A DNA stretch of 47,760 nucleotides from an uncultured Candidatus Saccharibacteria bacterium. Lineage in GTDB: Bacteria; Patescibacteriota; Saccharimonadia; Saccharimonadales; Saccharimonadaceae. The position numbers and the translations under genes are program-made. Each line of letters opens with the position of its first letter. Position 1 is the stretch's first letter. Below the pieces are notes generated by a model. It did no database searches. It was given only the letters and a program-made list of their open reading frames with translations, and had not been told where the DNA came from. Below are positions 1-8,185 of the stretch, one piece after another. The stretch is from contig CALGXX010000012.1 in the NCBI GenBank assembly GCA_937935245.1, positions 1 through 47,760 on the forward strand, read 5' to 3'.

Positions 1-339
1 GCCGGCTTTCTTCAGTCCTGACTGCGGTCTGGCGGCTGGACTATTCTCAATCATCACACCAGTTACAGGCAACTTCGCGGCGGCTTCGTTCGCGATTTCC
101 ACGCCAGTTAGCGGCGAATAAAACTTCTTCGGCGCGGGTTTTTTAGTTGGCAATTTCAGTTCCACACTAGCGGTTTGCTCGTATTTTATGGAGTGAATTG
201 CAATTATGAAAACTCCAGCAATAACCATCGCACTCACCACGAGCACAATTGCCAGAATGTGCTTTTTTACCCATTCTTTGAACGACTCCCAGCGAGCGTT
301 CTTTTTTTGTCCTGATTTATCTATTTTTTCAACATTCAT
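1..339 (-). CDS. DUF3048 family membrane-anchored protein, N-terminal part (cut by window edge)
   Basis: I translated this frame by hand: 113 codons run from an ATG at 339 to the window edge without a stop. A basic cytoplasmic head (residues 1-26) is followed by one membrane segment (about 27-48). The outer part then carries SPLTGVEIANEAA and VMIENSPAARPQSGLKKA, which match the opening motifs of DUF3048 (YerB-like) lipoproteins and membrane proteins. The biochemical role of the family is unknown to me; the protein should face the cell exterior. A TATACT -10 box at 350-355 lies 10 nt before the ATG, suggesting a leaderless transcript. The C-terminal part lies outside the window. Confidence 0.8.
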   Translation of the reverse strand, partial: MNVEKIDKSGQKKNARWESFKEWVKKHILAIVLVVSAMVIAGVFIIAIHSIKYEQTASVELKLPTKKPAPKKFYSPLTGVEIANEAAAKLPVTGVMIENSPAARPQSGLKKAG

Positions 340-377
340 GCTTATGCTTAGTATAGCATTTTCGGCGCACGAATAAA

Positions 378-1823
378 CTATTTTTGTAGATAATTATCGA
401 TTCTTTGCAGAGTTTTTTCCTTGCCAATTAGCGCCAGTGTGTCGTTAAGTTGTGGACTAAACGGCGCCCACGTTGTCGCAATTCTCACCAGACTAAACAA
501 AATTCCCGGCTTCTGCCCTGTCGTTTCCAGCAATTGATTAAGGCAATTCTGAATTGTTTCTGGCGTCCAATCTGTAATTTTCTCGAATTCTTGGCGCGTA
601 ATCGACAATAACTCTTGTCGCTCGTCGTCGGTCAATTTGCGAAGTTGCTTATTTCCGTCAATCAATTCCGTGTCAATTTCAGGCTCGACGAAGAAATAAC
701 TTGTTAATTTTGGCAAATCTTGCAATGTCTTCAAGCGATCTTGCGCCAATTCCAGAACGCGCTTTTTATACGATTCGTCGGCGTTTTTGGCTTCTTCACC
801 CCAGAACGGTTGGCAGCGAGAATAAAGATCGTCCAAACTAAGCGATCGGATCCATTGACCGTTCAGCCAAATAAGTCGTTGTTCGTCAAATCGCGCGCCA
901 GATTTTTGGACTCGATCAAGTGAGAACTTTTCAATCAGCTCAGCTTTACTGAAAATTTCCTGCTCCGTGCCGTCATTCCAACCAAGTTGTGCTAAGAAAT
1001 TAAGCATCGCTTCTGGCAAAATTCCCTCTGATCGATATTCGGTTACGCTTTTAGCGCCGTCACGCTTGCCAAGTTTTTTATTTCCTGATGGAGCCATAAT
1101 ATGTGGCACGTGCGCCAGAGTTGGTGGCGTAATTTTAAGCGCTTCGTAAAGCGATAGATATTTAGGCGTACTGGCAATATATTCCGAGCCGCGAATCACG
1201 TGCGTGACTTGCATTTCGAAATCGTCAATGATGTGCGCAAAATTGTAGGTTGGCAGACCGTCTGCTTTGATAAGAATAAAATCGTCCAAAGCTTCTGGGC
1301 CAGCCGACAACTCACCCATAACGGCGTCTTTCCAAGAATACCGCTTAATTTCCGGAACTTTGAAGCGCAGCGGCATTCCAAGTTGCCACTCTGGCGGATT
1401 TTCTGGACGATGGTCGCGATATAAAAATGCTCGTTTTTCAGCCTTGGCTTTGTCGCGGAAAACTTGCACTTCTTCAGGCGTGTATGGGTCAGCGTAAGCT
1501 AGCCCTTCGCTAATCATTTTCTTCGCCCATTTTATATAAATATCGCGGCGATCTGTCTGGTGATATGGGCCAAAATTGCCAGACTCTTCTTTTGGATTGT
1601 TAAGAGTTGGCCCCTCATCCCAATTCAGTCCTAGCCAATTTAAGGTTTCCAAAATCATTTCTTCCGCGCCTTCAACGAACCTAGCTTGGTCTGTGTCTTC
1701 AATGCGTAAGATGAAATCTCCCTGGTGCGCCCTGGCAACAAGGTATGTGTATAGCGCGGTGCGGACGTTGCCTAAGTGAATATAGCCAGTCGGACTTGGC
1801 GCAAAACGAGTTCTAATAGTCAT
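378..1823 (-). CDS. gltX: Glutamyl-tRNA synthetase
   Basis: Charges tRNA-Glu with glutamate in the cytoplasm. The class I signature appears as PSPTGYIHLGN (residues 9-19, HIGH box) and KLGKRDGAKS (about 245-256, KMSKS-type loop). The full length of 481 aa is typical for bacterial GltX. The start MTIRTRFAPSPTG is standard and is supported by a TATAAT -10 at 1830-1835 only 6 nt before the ATG. In bacteria lacking GlnRS this enzyme also misacylates tRNA-Gln for GatCAB; whether that holds here cannot be seen from this window. Confidence 0.97.
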   Translation of the reverse strand: MTIRTRFAPSPTGYIHLGNVRTALYTYLVARAHQGDFILRIEDTDQARFVEGAEEMILETLNWLGLNWDEGPTLNNPKEESGNFGPYHQTDRRDIYIKWAKKMISEGLAYADPYTPEEVQVFRDKAKAEKRAFLYRDHRPENPPEWQLGMPLRFKVPEIKRYSWKDAVMGELSAGPEALDDFILIKADGLPTYNFAHIIDDFEMQVTHVIRGSEYIASTPKYLSLYEALKITPPTLAHVPHIMAPSGNKKLGKRDGAKSVTEYRSEGILPEAMLNFLAQLGWNDGTEQEIFSKAELIEKFSLDRVQKSGARFDEQRLIWLNGQWIRSLSLDDLYSRCQPFWGEEAKNADESYKKRVLELAQDRLKTLQDLPKLTSYFFVEPEIDTELIDGNKQLRKLTDDERQELLSITRQEFEKITDWTPETIQNCLNQLLETTGQKPGILFSLVRIATTWAPFSPQLNDTLALIGKEKTLQRIDNYLQK

Positions 1824-1852
1824 GAGTAAATTATAGCACGTTATCTGATGAG

Positions 1853-2875
1853 TTACAGACTAGTGGCAATTTTTTCAATTTGGCTGCTTGAGAGGTTTGC
1901 GTCGCCGCTGATTTGATATAGGATTCCGCCGTTAACCCAAGTCGCTTCTTTTCCGCCGCTGTAAATTGTCAATCCGTCGATCATTGTGGTGTTCGGATTC
2001 TTGTGTTTTTCAGAGAAAAATTCTTTCACTGCTGACGAATTCCAACCGCTTTTTTGCTGGGTTATGGTATATCCTGAGCTTCCGTCGGCGTAGGCATATT
2101 TCATAGAGACCTCGCCTGATTTGAATTTGATAGGTCCGTTCAGCGCGTAGCCGTCTGGCTTGTAGCCTGGATATTTGGCATCAATTCCTGATTGAACGGC
2201 TGCCATTTTTATGGAGATATTTGGCATACTCAGATATGTTAAATAGCCACCGAGTAGCATCACCGCAAATCCCACGGAAAACGTATTCAACCAACGCAAG
2301 GCACCGCCCTTTTTCTGGCGTCGACGTGCTTTTTTATTGCTGATAATTTCATTCGACAAGGCTTTTTCGATCGCTTCGTTTTTCAATTGATGAGCGGTTT
2401 TTGCGACTGGTTTTTCTATTTTTTGCGGAGCGACGGCGACAAGCGGATTGTTATTCATAGCCAGAGGCTGGCGATCTTTTCGCAATTTAGTGTCAACACT
2501 AAGAGGTCTTTGCTGAGCGCGACGAGTAACAGGGTGAGTTTCGGCTGGGCGGTTAATAGCAATTTTCTGAGGAGCTGGCTTGCTGACAATTGGCGTAGAA
2601 AACTTCTTCACGGCGACATGTTGCTTCACGTCGACGCGAGCTTTCTGGGGTTTGGCGGCCAATGGCGTGCGCTGCGGCATTTTAACGTGCCGACGATTCA
2701 ATGTGCTGGATTTCTGAACGTGTGCGGCGTGAATATTTGACACGGACGTGCCGCGCCTACTGATTGATTGTTCTTTTTCTATTTCAGATTTTTCAATCTT
2801 AATATCATCCATCACCATTCCAGTGACAGTGTTGTAAGCTCGTCCATTGATAACCACGTAGTTTTTACTTGCCAT
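1853..2875 (-). CDS. Single-pass membrane protein with DUF4367-like C-terminal domain
   Basis: 340 aa. The first ~190 residues are basic, low-complexity and rich in Lys, Arg, Pro and Gln, so probably cytoplasmic and disordered. One membrane segment lies near residues 194-216 (WLNTFSVGFAVMLLGGYL). The extracellular tail resembles DUF4367: an aromatic YPGYKPDGYAL patch and the ending WVNGGILYQISGD then SSSQIEKIATSL. The family is often linked to anti-sigma-like or envelope proteins, but no function is established here. Unlike its neighbours it has a leader and a Shine-Dalgarno sequence (AGGGGG, 5 nt before ATG), with TTGAAA at -35. It is divergent from the PEGA protein. Confidence 0.6.
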   Translation of the reverse strand: MASKNYVVINGRAYNTVTGMVMDDIKIEKSEIEKEQSISRRGTSVSNIHAAHVQKSSTLNRRHVKMPQRTPLAAKPQKARVDVKQHVAVKKFSTPIVSKPAPQKIAINRPAETHPVTRRAQQRPLSVDTKLRKDRQPLAMNNNPLVAVAPQKIEKPVAKTAHQLKNEAIEKALSNEIISNKKARRRQKKGGALRWLNTFSVGFAVMLLGGYLTYLSMPNISIKMAAVQSGIDAKYPGYKPDGYALNGPIKFKSGEVSMKYAYADGSSGYTITQQKSGWNSSAVKEFFSEKHKNPNTTMIDGLTIYSGGKEATWVNGGILYQISGDANLSSSQIEKIATSL

Positions 2876-2964
2876 TAATCCCCCTAATGTTTATTCCTGT
2901 ATATTATATTACAAATCGCCTAAGGTTTTTTCAAGTGTAAAAATGTGTTATAATTTCCGTAATT

Positions 2965-4461
2965 ATGTACCAGAAAAAGAATCGCACTAAAGAGCTCGCG
3001 CGGCGGACCTTTGTGTACACGCTGATGACATTATCACTTATAATTCTTCTTACGTTTTTGACGTTTAGAATGCTCGGCTATACGTTTGATCCAAACACGA
3101 AAGAATTGCAACAAACTGGACTTGTCCAATATGAATCACATCCTGGCGGGGCGCTGGTTTATGTTGACGATATGGAGCTGCGCCGCACTCCGACGAAAAG
3201 CACCGTTCTTCCTGGCAAGCACACTTTTTCGATGAAATTGGATAAATACGAACCGTGGCAAAAAACGCTAAATATCAAATCTGATACCGTTACGAATTTG
3301 AATTACGCCAGATTGATTCCGACAAAACGCGAAACCACCGAGGTGAAAACGTTTGACTCATTGCAATCTGTTTCTTTGTCGCCAGCTGGTAATTTCTTGA
3401 TGGGATTTGGCGTCAAGGATAAAACTCCGATTTTGACAATTGGCGACATTCGCGATACGAACAAAGATAAGGAAAAGTTCACGGAACACGCATTAAGCAC
3501 GAGCGTTTTGGCTGGCTATTCCCTGTCTTCCGACAATCATACGTTTACCGTGTCGGAGTGGGACCGCGATTCTCGTTACGCGCTAGTGAAGCATTCGTAT
3601 CCAGCGGAAAATAATACTACGGGCGTGCAGTGGTTGGTTTTTGATAGAGAAAATCCAGAGAAAATTATTGACGTAACAGCGATGACTGGTTTTGGAATTA
3701 AGCAAATCGGCTTTGCGGGAACTGGCGCGCACACGGTTTACGCTTTGCAGGAAACTGGCGAATTGAGGCGAGTTGATCTTGATAGCTCGACAATTTCCAG
3801 CCCAATCTTGACTGGCGTCGAATCTTTCAAGCTTTACGGCGACGATCGTCTGTCTTATGCGGCTACTGTTGACGGTAAAAAAGTGGCAGGAATTTGGAAG
3901 CGAGATTGGAAAGAGCCGTTCGTGATTGGCACTTTTGCTACTGGTTCTACCCCAGTAATTCGAATTTCTCGCTATTTCAATAAAGACACCGTGGTTTTGA
4001 CTGATGGTAAAAATATGACAATTTACAGAGGTGAGATTTCAGATTCTAAGGACCGACAAAAAGAGTTCTTGAAAACGGCGAAGATTATTAAGACTGATAA
4101 TGTGATCACGAACATAACGATGGACAACGCTGGGCGATTTATCGTGGCGCAAAGCGGCGCTACATTGCAGACTTATGATCTAGAGCGTAAAGAACTGTCG
4201 AGCGCGTTTAATATCGGCGTGGCACAGGAAGTGAAGTGGCTTGACAACTTCTATATTCGTAGCGTTTCTGCGTCGGGAAAAATGGAGATTCGCGAGTTTG
4301 ACGGCACGAATGCTCATACGTTGATAAATGTTAAGCCTGGTTTGGATTCTGTTTTATCCTCGAACCAGCGATACGTTTATGGATTGACGACTAACGCTTC
4401 TGGAAAAATTGTCCTGAGTAAAATGAATATGGACAATGGATCTGTTGGGCTATTTAATTAA
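2965..4461 (+). CDS. PEGA domain membrane protein with propeller-like C-terminal region
   Basis: 498 aa. A basic N-terminus is followed by a membrane helix (about residues 13-37). A PEGA domain then spans about 54-110 (GGALVYVDDMELRRTP, LPGKHTFSMKLDKYEPW). The rest is beta-rich with repeated short strands, as in WD40 or NHL-like propellers, and lies outside the membrane. PEGA domains are surface-associated folds; the partner is unknown. TATAAT at 2949-2954 ends 10 nt before the ATG, so the mRNA should be leaderless. It converges on the sortase gene with 9 bp between the stops. Confidence 0.7.
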   Translation: MYQKKNRTKELARRTFVYTLMTLSLIILLTFLTFRMLGYTFDPNTKELQQTGLVQYESHPGGALVYVDDMELRRTPTKSTVLPGKHTFSMKLDKYEPWQKTLNIKSDTVTNLNYARLIPTKRETTEVKTFDSLQSVSLSPAGNFLMGFGVKDKTPILTIGDIRDTNKDKEKFTEHALSTSVLAGYSLSSDNHTFTVSEWDRDSRYALVKHSYPAENNTTGVQWLVFDRENPEKIIDVTAMTGFGIKQIGFAGTGAHTVYALQETGELRRVDLDSSTISSPILTGVESFKLYGDDRLSYAATVDGKKVAGIWKRDWKEPFVIGTFATGSTPVIRISRYFNKDTVVLTDGKNMTIYRGEISDSKDRQKEFLKTAKIIKTDNVITNITMDNAGRFIVAQSGATLQTYDLERKELSSAFNIGVAQEVKWLDNFYIRSVSASGKMEIREFDGTNAHTLINVKPGLDSVLSSNQRYVYGLTTNASGKIVLSKMNMDNGSVGLFN

Positions 4462-4466
4462 ATAGC
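4449..4466. repeat. 18-bp perfect palindrome between convergent genes
   Basis: GCTATTTAATTAAATAGC equals its own reverse complement. It spans the stop codon of the PEGA gene and lies 5 bp before the sortase stop. It lacks a loop and a clear U-tract, so it is a weak candidate for a bidirectional terminator. Confidence 0.4.
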
Positions 4467-4470
4467 TAAT

Positions 4471-5874
4471 TTATCGACTGCCGAATAATTTCTCAAGCAA
4501 AGTCGGCTCGGGTTTTCCTGGGATATTTGATTTATTGCTTTGCTGCTGATTTGAGCTGGATTCTGAAGTCGCGGTAGCTTTGCTTGGGTCTGGACTGATT
4601 TGTTCTGCGAAGATAAGAAGTCGCTTTTCTGCGGTTCCTAAAGGCACGCAACTTACAAGTGTAAGCATTGGCTTATCTGTATTAATCTGAACTTTTGAGA
4701 CCTCAGTTGGCATAACGACTTCTGTTGATGTTATTTTATAAGTGTAGCGTTTCCCGTTGTAATTCATGTAAATAATATCGCCCTTGACCAACTTTTCATT
4801 CTGAGCAAAGACGAATTTATAATCGCCACCAGCAAAAGCATCGTTACTGGAGTGTGCGGCAAATACGGCATTTCCGACTTCGCCTGGCACGGCACTGGCG
4901 CCAGGAATTGAAAAGTGAGCTACCCCCTTCTCCATGGCTTTTGATTGCGATTTCGTGTCGCTGGCGGCGCCGTAAATAACTGGCGCGTCAACGTTAATCT
5001 TTGGGATGATAATTCTAGGTTCAGGTCCGACGGTTACGTCAGTGGAGGCGTCAACGATGATGTTTTGCGGGTTAATTGCGCCAGGTGTTGTATAGGCTGC
5101 GACCGCGCCGAAAATAACGCGGTTATATTGCAAAAACATGAAGACTAATAGCACCGATAATCCAGCGATCGCCGGAACGAAATGTCGGGATTTTTTCACT
5201 TTATTTGCGGAGTCGCGAACCTTTTGCTGAATTTGACTGCGGAGTTCTTTTATGGCTGCTTTTTGCGGGTCTAGAGGCTCATCTGCGCTGACTACTGGCG
5301 TGATATTCTGACTTTCCTTTGTCAATCGAGAAATTTCACGATTCTTTGCCGCGATGTCGCCCGCGTAGTAACGCTCGTAATACATCTGATAATATTTCTG
5401 CCAAGCACTGTGGTATTGCTTCCATTGGTCCGCTGAAACTTGAGTGTGGATGGTTGAATTTTGAGTTTGAGCGGTTTGATTTGCGGGTGCGGAATTGCTA
5501 ATTTGTGGCTTTGGCTGAATCTGGGTTTGGGCAATTGGCGTCGTCCGCATAGCGTGATTGACAGAGTCTTTTTTTAGCTCTGGCTGTGGTGCTGTTGAAA
5601 TTTGCTGAGGTTTGGTTATTTGCGCCTTAGGCTGTTCTGCTCGGACTTCGGGTTTTGATTGCAATTGAGCGGAAAATGGTTGCGCCTGAGTTTTTTCTGG
5701 CGCAGAATTTTGCTCTTCTGTTCTGGAATAAATAGCGTCAAGTTGCCCACGAATAACATCAGCAGCGGCATTTCGTGAGGCTGCTGAGTCGCGAGTTGGC
5801 GGCGTGAGAGATCGGCGCTGATCTGATACCGGCATGCTCACTCGACCGTTTGATTGATCATCCGTCGGATACAT
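4471..5874 (-). CDS. Sortase with long Gln-rich cytoplasmic region
   Basis: Membrane transpeptidase that should attach LPXTG-type proteins to the cell envelope. The catalytic domain is C-terminal: His in FAAHSS (about residue 340), Cys in TLVSC (about 408) and Arg in AEKRL (about 418), the three sortase residues. One membrane segment near 232-250 anchors it. Residues 1-225 are unusually long and rich in Gln, Pro and Ala with a Tyr-rich stretch, with no recognised domain. A Ser/Gln-rich tail follows the catalytic domain. TATAAT at 5885-5890 ends 10 nt before the ATG. A plausible substrate, a protein ending in LPKTG, is encoded at 46529-47710. I do not assign a sortase class. Confidence 0.9.
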   Translation of the reverse strand: MYPTDDQSNGRVSMPVSDQRRSLTPPTRDSAASRNAAADVIRGQLDAIYSRTEEQNSAPEKTQAQPFSAQLQSKPEVRAEQPKAQITKPQQISTAPQPELKKDSVNHAMRTTPIAQTQIQPKPQISNSAPANQTAQTQNSTIHTQVSADQWKQYHSAWQKYYQMYYERYYAGDIAAKNREISRLTKESQNITPVVSADEPLDPQKAAIKELRSQIQQKVRDSANKVKKSRHFVPAIAGLSVLLVFMFLQYNRVIFGAVAAYTTPGAINPQNIIVDASTDVTVGPEPRIIIPKINVDAPVIYGAASDTKSQSKAMEKGVAHFSIPGASAVPGEVGNAVFAAHSSNDAFAGGDYKFVFAQNEKLVKGDIIYMNYNGKRYTYKITSTEVVMPTEVSKVQINTDKPMLTLVSCVPLGTAEKRLLIFAEQISPDPSKATATSESSSNQQQSNKSNIPGKPEPTLLEKLFGSR

Positions 5875-5920
5875 AACTTCTTTTATTATACGTCAAATTG
5901 ATATCAAATAAAAGTCGTGC

Positions 5921-5949
5921 TTGTGAGAATTTGCTAGTTGTGTTACAAT
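5921..5949 (+). promoter_or_regulatory. Promoter of tRNA-Leu
   Basis: TTGTGA at 5921-5926 and TACAAT at 5944-5949 are separated by 17 bp; the tRNA begins 28 nt downstream. Confidence 0.65.
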
Positions 5950-5977
5950 CATACGGTAGCTTGGAGCGTTCTCTTGT

Positions 5978-6064
5978 GCCGCGGTGGCGGAATTGGTAGA
6001 CGCGCTAGACTCAAAATCTGGTGAGCAATAGCTCGTGCCGGTTCAAGTCCGGCCCGCGGTACCA
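5978..6064 (+). tRNA. tRNA-Leu (anticodon CAA)
   Basis: A class II tRNA of 87 nt including an encoded CCA. The acceptor arms GCCGCGG and CCGCGGT pair with a G-U at the end. The anticodon arm CTAGA / TCTGG encloses loop CTCAAAA, giving CAA, which reads UUG. A long variable arm (GTGAGCAATAGCTC) and a T-arm with GTTCAAGTC loop follow. It is transcribed towards the small membrane-protein gene. Confidence 0.95.
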
Positions 6065-6082
6065 GAGGCAGCTTCAGGTGAT

Positions 6083-6108
6083 AATCGTCCATTTTGGGCG
6101 ATTTTTTT
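6083..6108 (+). terminator. Rho-independent terminator of tRNA-Leu
   Basis: Stem AATCGTCCA / TGGGCGATT with a 3-nt loop, followed by seven T. The terminator after tRNA-Gln has nearly the same design. Confidence 0.8.
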
Positions 6109-6109
6109 A

Positions 6110-6184
6110 TGCAAAGAAAACAGCCCGCAGAGGCGCTACGCCGAGGCTTTACGCCTTCCAGGCAAGCTGTCTTCTCTGCGGGCT
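6110..6184 (-). terminator. Large-loop terminator of the 82-aa minigene
   Basis: On the minus strand the arms AGCCCGCAGAG (6184-6174) and CTCTGCGGGCT (6132-6122) form a perfect 11-bp stem. The 41-nt loop has its own short GC-rich hairpins. GTTTTCTTT follows. It starts 4 nt after the stop codon. Confidence 0.6.
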
Positions 6185-6187
6185 TCA

Positions 6188-6436
6188 TTAGGCCGCCCGG
6201 CGGCAACCACTATCACAGTGGCGATAGTGGTCGATTAATGCAGTCAATATAGCGCAAGCCAATAAGGACCCGACTACTACGCTGCACTTAATCGCAGTTC
6301 TCACGGAAATAAATCCCGTGAGAGCCGCAAACAGAGCACACGGCGCTACAGCAATCACAATTGCAATTACTGTAACGATGGTCATAGGAAGGATTAGAGA
6401 CAACACCTCCCCTATGCTAGCGATAATGCGACGCAT
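6188..6436 (-). CDS. Small two-helix membrane protein (82 aa), unknown function
   Basis: I chose the ATG at 6436, not the in-frame GTG at 6445, because AGGAGGTGA sits 6-7 nt upstream of the ATG and covers the GTG. The protein is almost entirely hydrophobic: one long segment around residues 12-43 and a second around 50-68, with a short basic N-terminus and a Cys/Arg-rich tail (HCDSGCRRAA). No family is recognised. It has its own near-consensus promoter (6511-6539), a leader hairpin (6471-6498) and a terminator, so it is a self-contained minigene. Its codon and base usage is richer in G+C than the neighbours. Confidence 0.65.
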   Translation of the reverse strand: MRRIIASIGEVLSLILPMTIVTVIAIVIAVAPCALFAALTGFISVRTAIKCSVVVGSLLACAILTALIDHYRHCDSGCRRAA

Positions 6437-6470
6437 TACGTTCACCTCCTTTCGAGAAGTGCTCTTACTA

Positions 6471-6498
6471 TCGCGACCAAGGGCTTGATAAGTCGCGA
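6471..6498 (-). promoter_or_regulatory. Leader hairpin of the 82-aa minigene
   Basis: TCGCGAC (6498-6492) and GTCGCGA (6477-6471) form a perfect 7-bp stem with a 14-nt loop in the 5' UTR, just upstream of the Shine-Dalgarno sequence. Confidence 0.5.
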
Positions 6499-6510
6499 AA
6501 GCTTGGTAGT

Positions 6511-6539
6511 ATAATACAACTAATTGTACGCAATGTCAA
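6511..6539 (-). promoter_or_regulatory. Near-consensus sigma70 promoter of the 82-aa minigene
   Basis: TTGACA (6539-6534) and TATTAT (6516-6511) are separated by exactly 17 bp. It lies just downstream of the NnrD-like gene stop. Confidence 0.8.
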
Positions 6540-6557
6540 GCATATATTTATGCGAGG

Positions 6558-7349
6558 CTACATTTTGCAAATAGCGGTGCTGATTGCTGCTAGCGGTGCT
6601 TTCGGCGACCAAATTAAGTAGCTTGCGGCGCGGGCGCCGACGGTTCCCCGCCAAATTGACATTGGTGCGTCCCATTTTTGGGTGACGACTTCTCCGCTGT
6701 GGGCGATTATTAAATTGTCGGCATGAAAAACACAAATTGTTACGGGATATGTGATGGTGAATTTGTGAAGCGCTTCAACGAGTTGTGACAATTGAATGCT
6801 GAACGTAATCATCTTTGGATAAAAAATTGCGCGGAATATTTTTTGGACTTGCGCCAGACTTGCCACGAAAACCACGTGCGGATTGTCCAAAATTTCCTGA
6901 AAACTATTCTGTACAAGGTCAATCGCATCTCGCGTCAGCACAACGGGAATTTCTGATTTTTTGATCAATTCTTCGTAGACAATTGCCGTTTGACTATTTC
7001 GCCCAGCGTCGCCGCATAATAGCAATACGTCCGCCCATCTTTCCAGCGCCAAAGTTTCAGTGAGCGCTTCGTTTGCTAAACTTCCTGATTGGTTTGTCGG
7101 CGCGAATAAAACGTCGGTCATATTCGCGGGAACATTTTTTTTCAAGGCGTCAGGTAGTAAAACGCGAGCCTCGCCCACGCCGGTTTTAAGGGATTCTTGA
7201 TAACTTTCTGCCACCGCCAAAAAGCCTAATTTGTTACCGCCGATGATTCCTAATTTTCCCGCTTGGTCGCGTCGTTCTGGCTTATTCCATTCGACATCTG
7301 GAAAAAGTGGCTTCCCTGGTTCTTGTTTTTGCCAAAATTTCATATCCAT
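6558..7349 (-). CDS. Degenerate NAD(P)HX dehydratase-like (YjeF C-terminal / ribokinase-like) protein
   Basis: 263 aa. GKLGIIGGN then GFLAVAESYQESLKTGVGEARVLLP resembles the opening of ADP/ATP-dependent NAD(P)H-hydrate dehydratases, which repair hydrated NADH. The late motif RGTVGARAASYL sits where the family has the nucleotide-binding GTGDVLAG loop, but the catalytic Asp is missing. So the fold is likely, while activity is doubtful. The ATG overlaps the stop of the exonuclease gene by one base (TAATG), so the two are translationally coupled. Confidence 0.5.
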   Translation of the reverse strand: MDMKFWQKQEPGKPLFPDVEWNKPERRDQAGKLGIIGGNKLGFLAVAESYQESLKTGVGEARVLLPDALKKNVPANMTDVLFAPTNQSGSLANEALTETLALERWADVLLLCGDAGRNSQTAIVYEELIKKSEIPVVLTRDAIDLVQNSFQEILDNPHVVFVASLAQVQKIFRAIFYPKMITFSIQLSQLVEALHKFTITYPVTICVFHADNLIIAHSGEVVTQKWDAPMSIWRGTVGARAASYLIWSPKAPLAAISTAICKM

Positions 7350-8149
7350 TACAAATTTACCTCAATGCTCACCGGACAATGATCGCTGCCCATTTGTTCT
7401 GGATGAATTTGCGGATTAGTAACGCGATTTGCAATTTCACGCGACGCCAGCCAATAGTCAATCCGCCAACCGACATTTCGCGCTCTGGCATTCGCCCAAT
7501 GTGTCCACCAAGTGTACGCGCCAGTTTTTCCGGGGAAAGCCGCCCGGAAAGTGTCCGTAAATCCAGCGTCCAAATAATTCTGAAAACCTTCCCTTTCTTC
7601 GTCGGTGAAGCCGTGCTTGCCGACGTTAGGTTTCGGATTTGCCAAGTCAATTTCCTGATGCGCTACGTTCATATCGCCGCAATAAAGGACTGGCTTTGAC
7701 AATTCCAATTCTTCCAGATAAGCCAACACTGCCTTGTCCCATTTTTTATATCGCAAATCCAATCGGCTCAAATCCCCTTTTGAGTTCGGAGTGTAGCAAT
7801 TGACAACCCAAAAATCGTCAAACTCGGCGGTGATAATTCGTCCTTCGTCGGCTGGATTGCCGTACTCGTCGCCCGTTAAATCAAACCTTTCAATGATGTT
7901 CGGCGGAAAACTGTCGCGCCAGCTTAAGGGCGGGATTTTAGAGAAAATTGCCGTACCAGAATAGCCTTTTTTGGCGGCGGAATAGAAATGTTCGTGATAA
8001 TTTGGCAGGTCAATTTCAACTTGATCTCGTGTGGCTTTGGTTTCTTGTAGGCATAAAATATCTGGATCGTACGTGTTAATAAACTTCGCGAATTCACCCT
8101 TATTTATAACTGCACGAATGCCGTTTACGTTCCAAGAGAAAAGCTTCAT
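7349..8149 (-). CDS. xth: Exodeoxyribonuclease III / AP endonuclease (ExoA/Xth family)
   Basis: Cleaves DNA at abasic sites and removes blocked 3' ends in base excision repair. 266 aa with the family motifs in order: FSWNVNGIRA (about 4-13), LCLQETK (about 35-41), GYSGTAIF, NCYTPNSKG, YCGDMNVAH (catalytic Asp and Asn) and GSDHCPV near the C-terminus (Asp-His pair). TATAAT at 8156-8161 ends 6 nt before the ATG. The start region is back-to-back with the hydrolase gene, with two -10 boxes inside about 36 bp. Confidence 0.96.
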   Translation of the reverse strand: MKLFSWNVNGIRAVINKGEFAKFINTYDPDILCLQETKATRDQVEIDLPNYHEHFYSAAKKGYSGTAIFSKIPPLSWRDSFPPNIIERFDLTGDEYGNPADEGRIITAEFDDFWVVNCYTPNSKGDLSRLDLRYKKWDKAVLAYLEELELSKPVLYCGDMNVAHQEIDLANPKPNVGKHGFTDEEREGFQNYLDAGFTDTFRAAFPGKTGAYTWWTHWANARARNVGWRIDYWLASREIANRVTNPQIHPEQMGSDHCPVSIEVNL

Positions 8150-8185
8150 AGTTTTATTATACCGTGATGATATAATTTAATGAAT

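Noticed and set aside
5949..6206. Minus-strand 85-codon frame across tRNA-Leu
   Set aside because: It is the antisense translation of a tRNA gene (the RAGLEPARAIAHQILSLARL pattern) plus its terminator, a classic false ORF.
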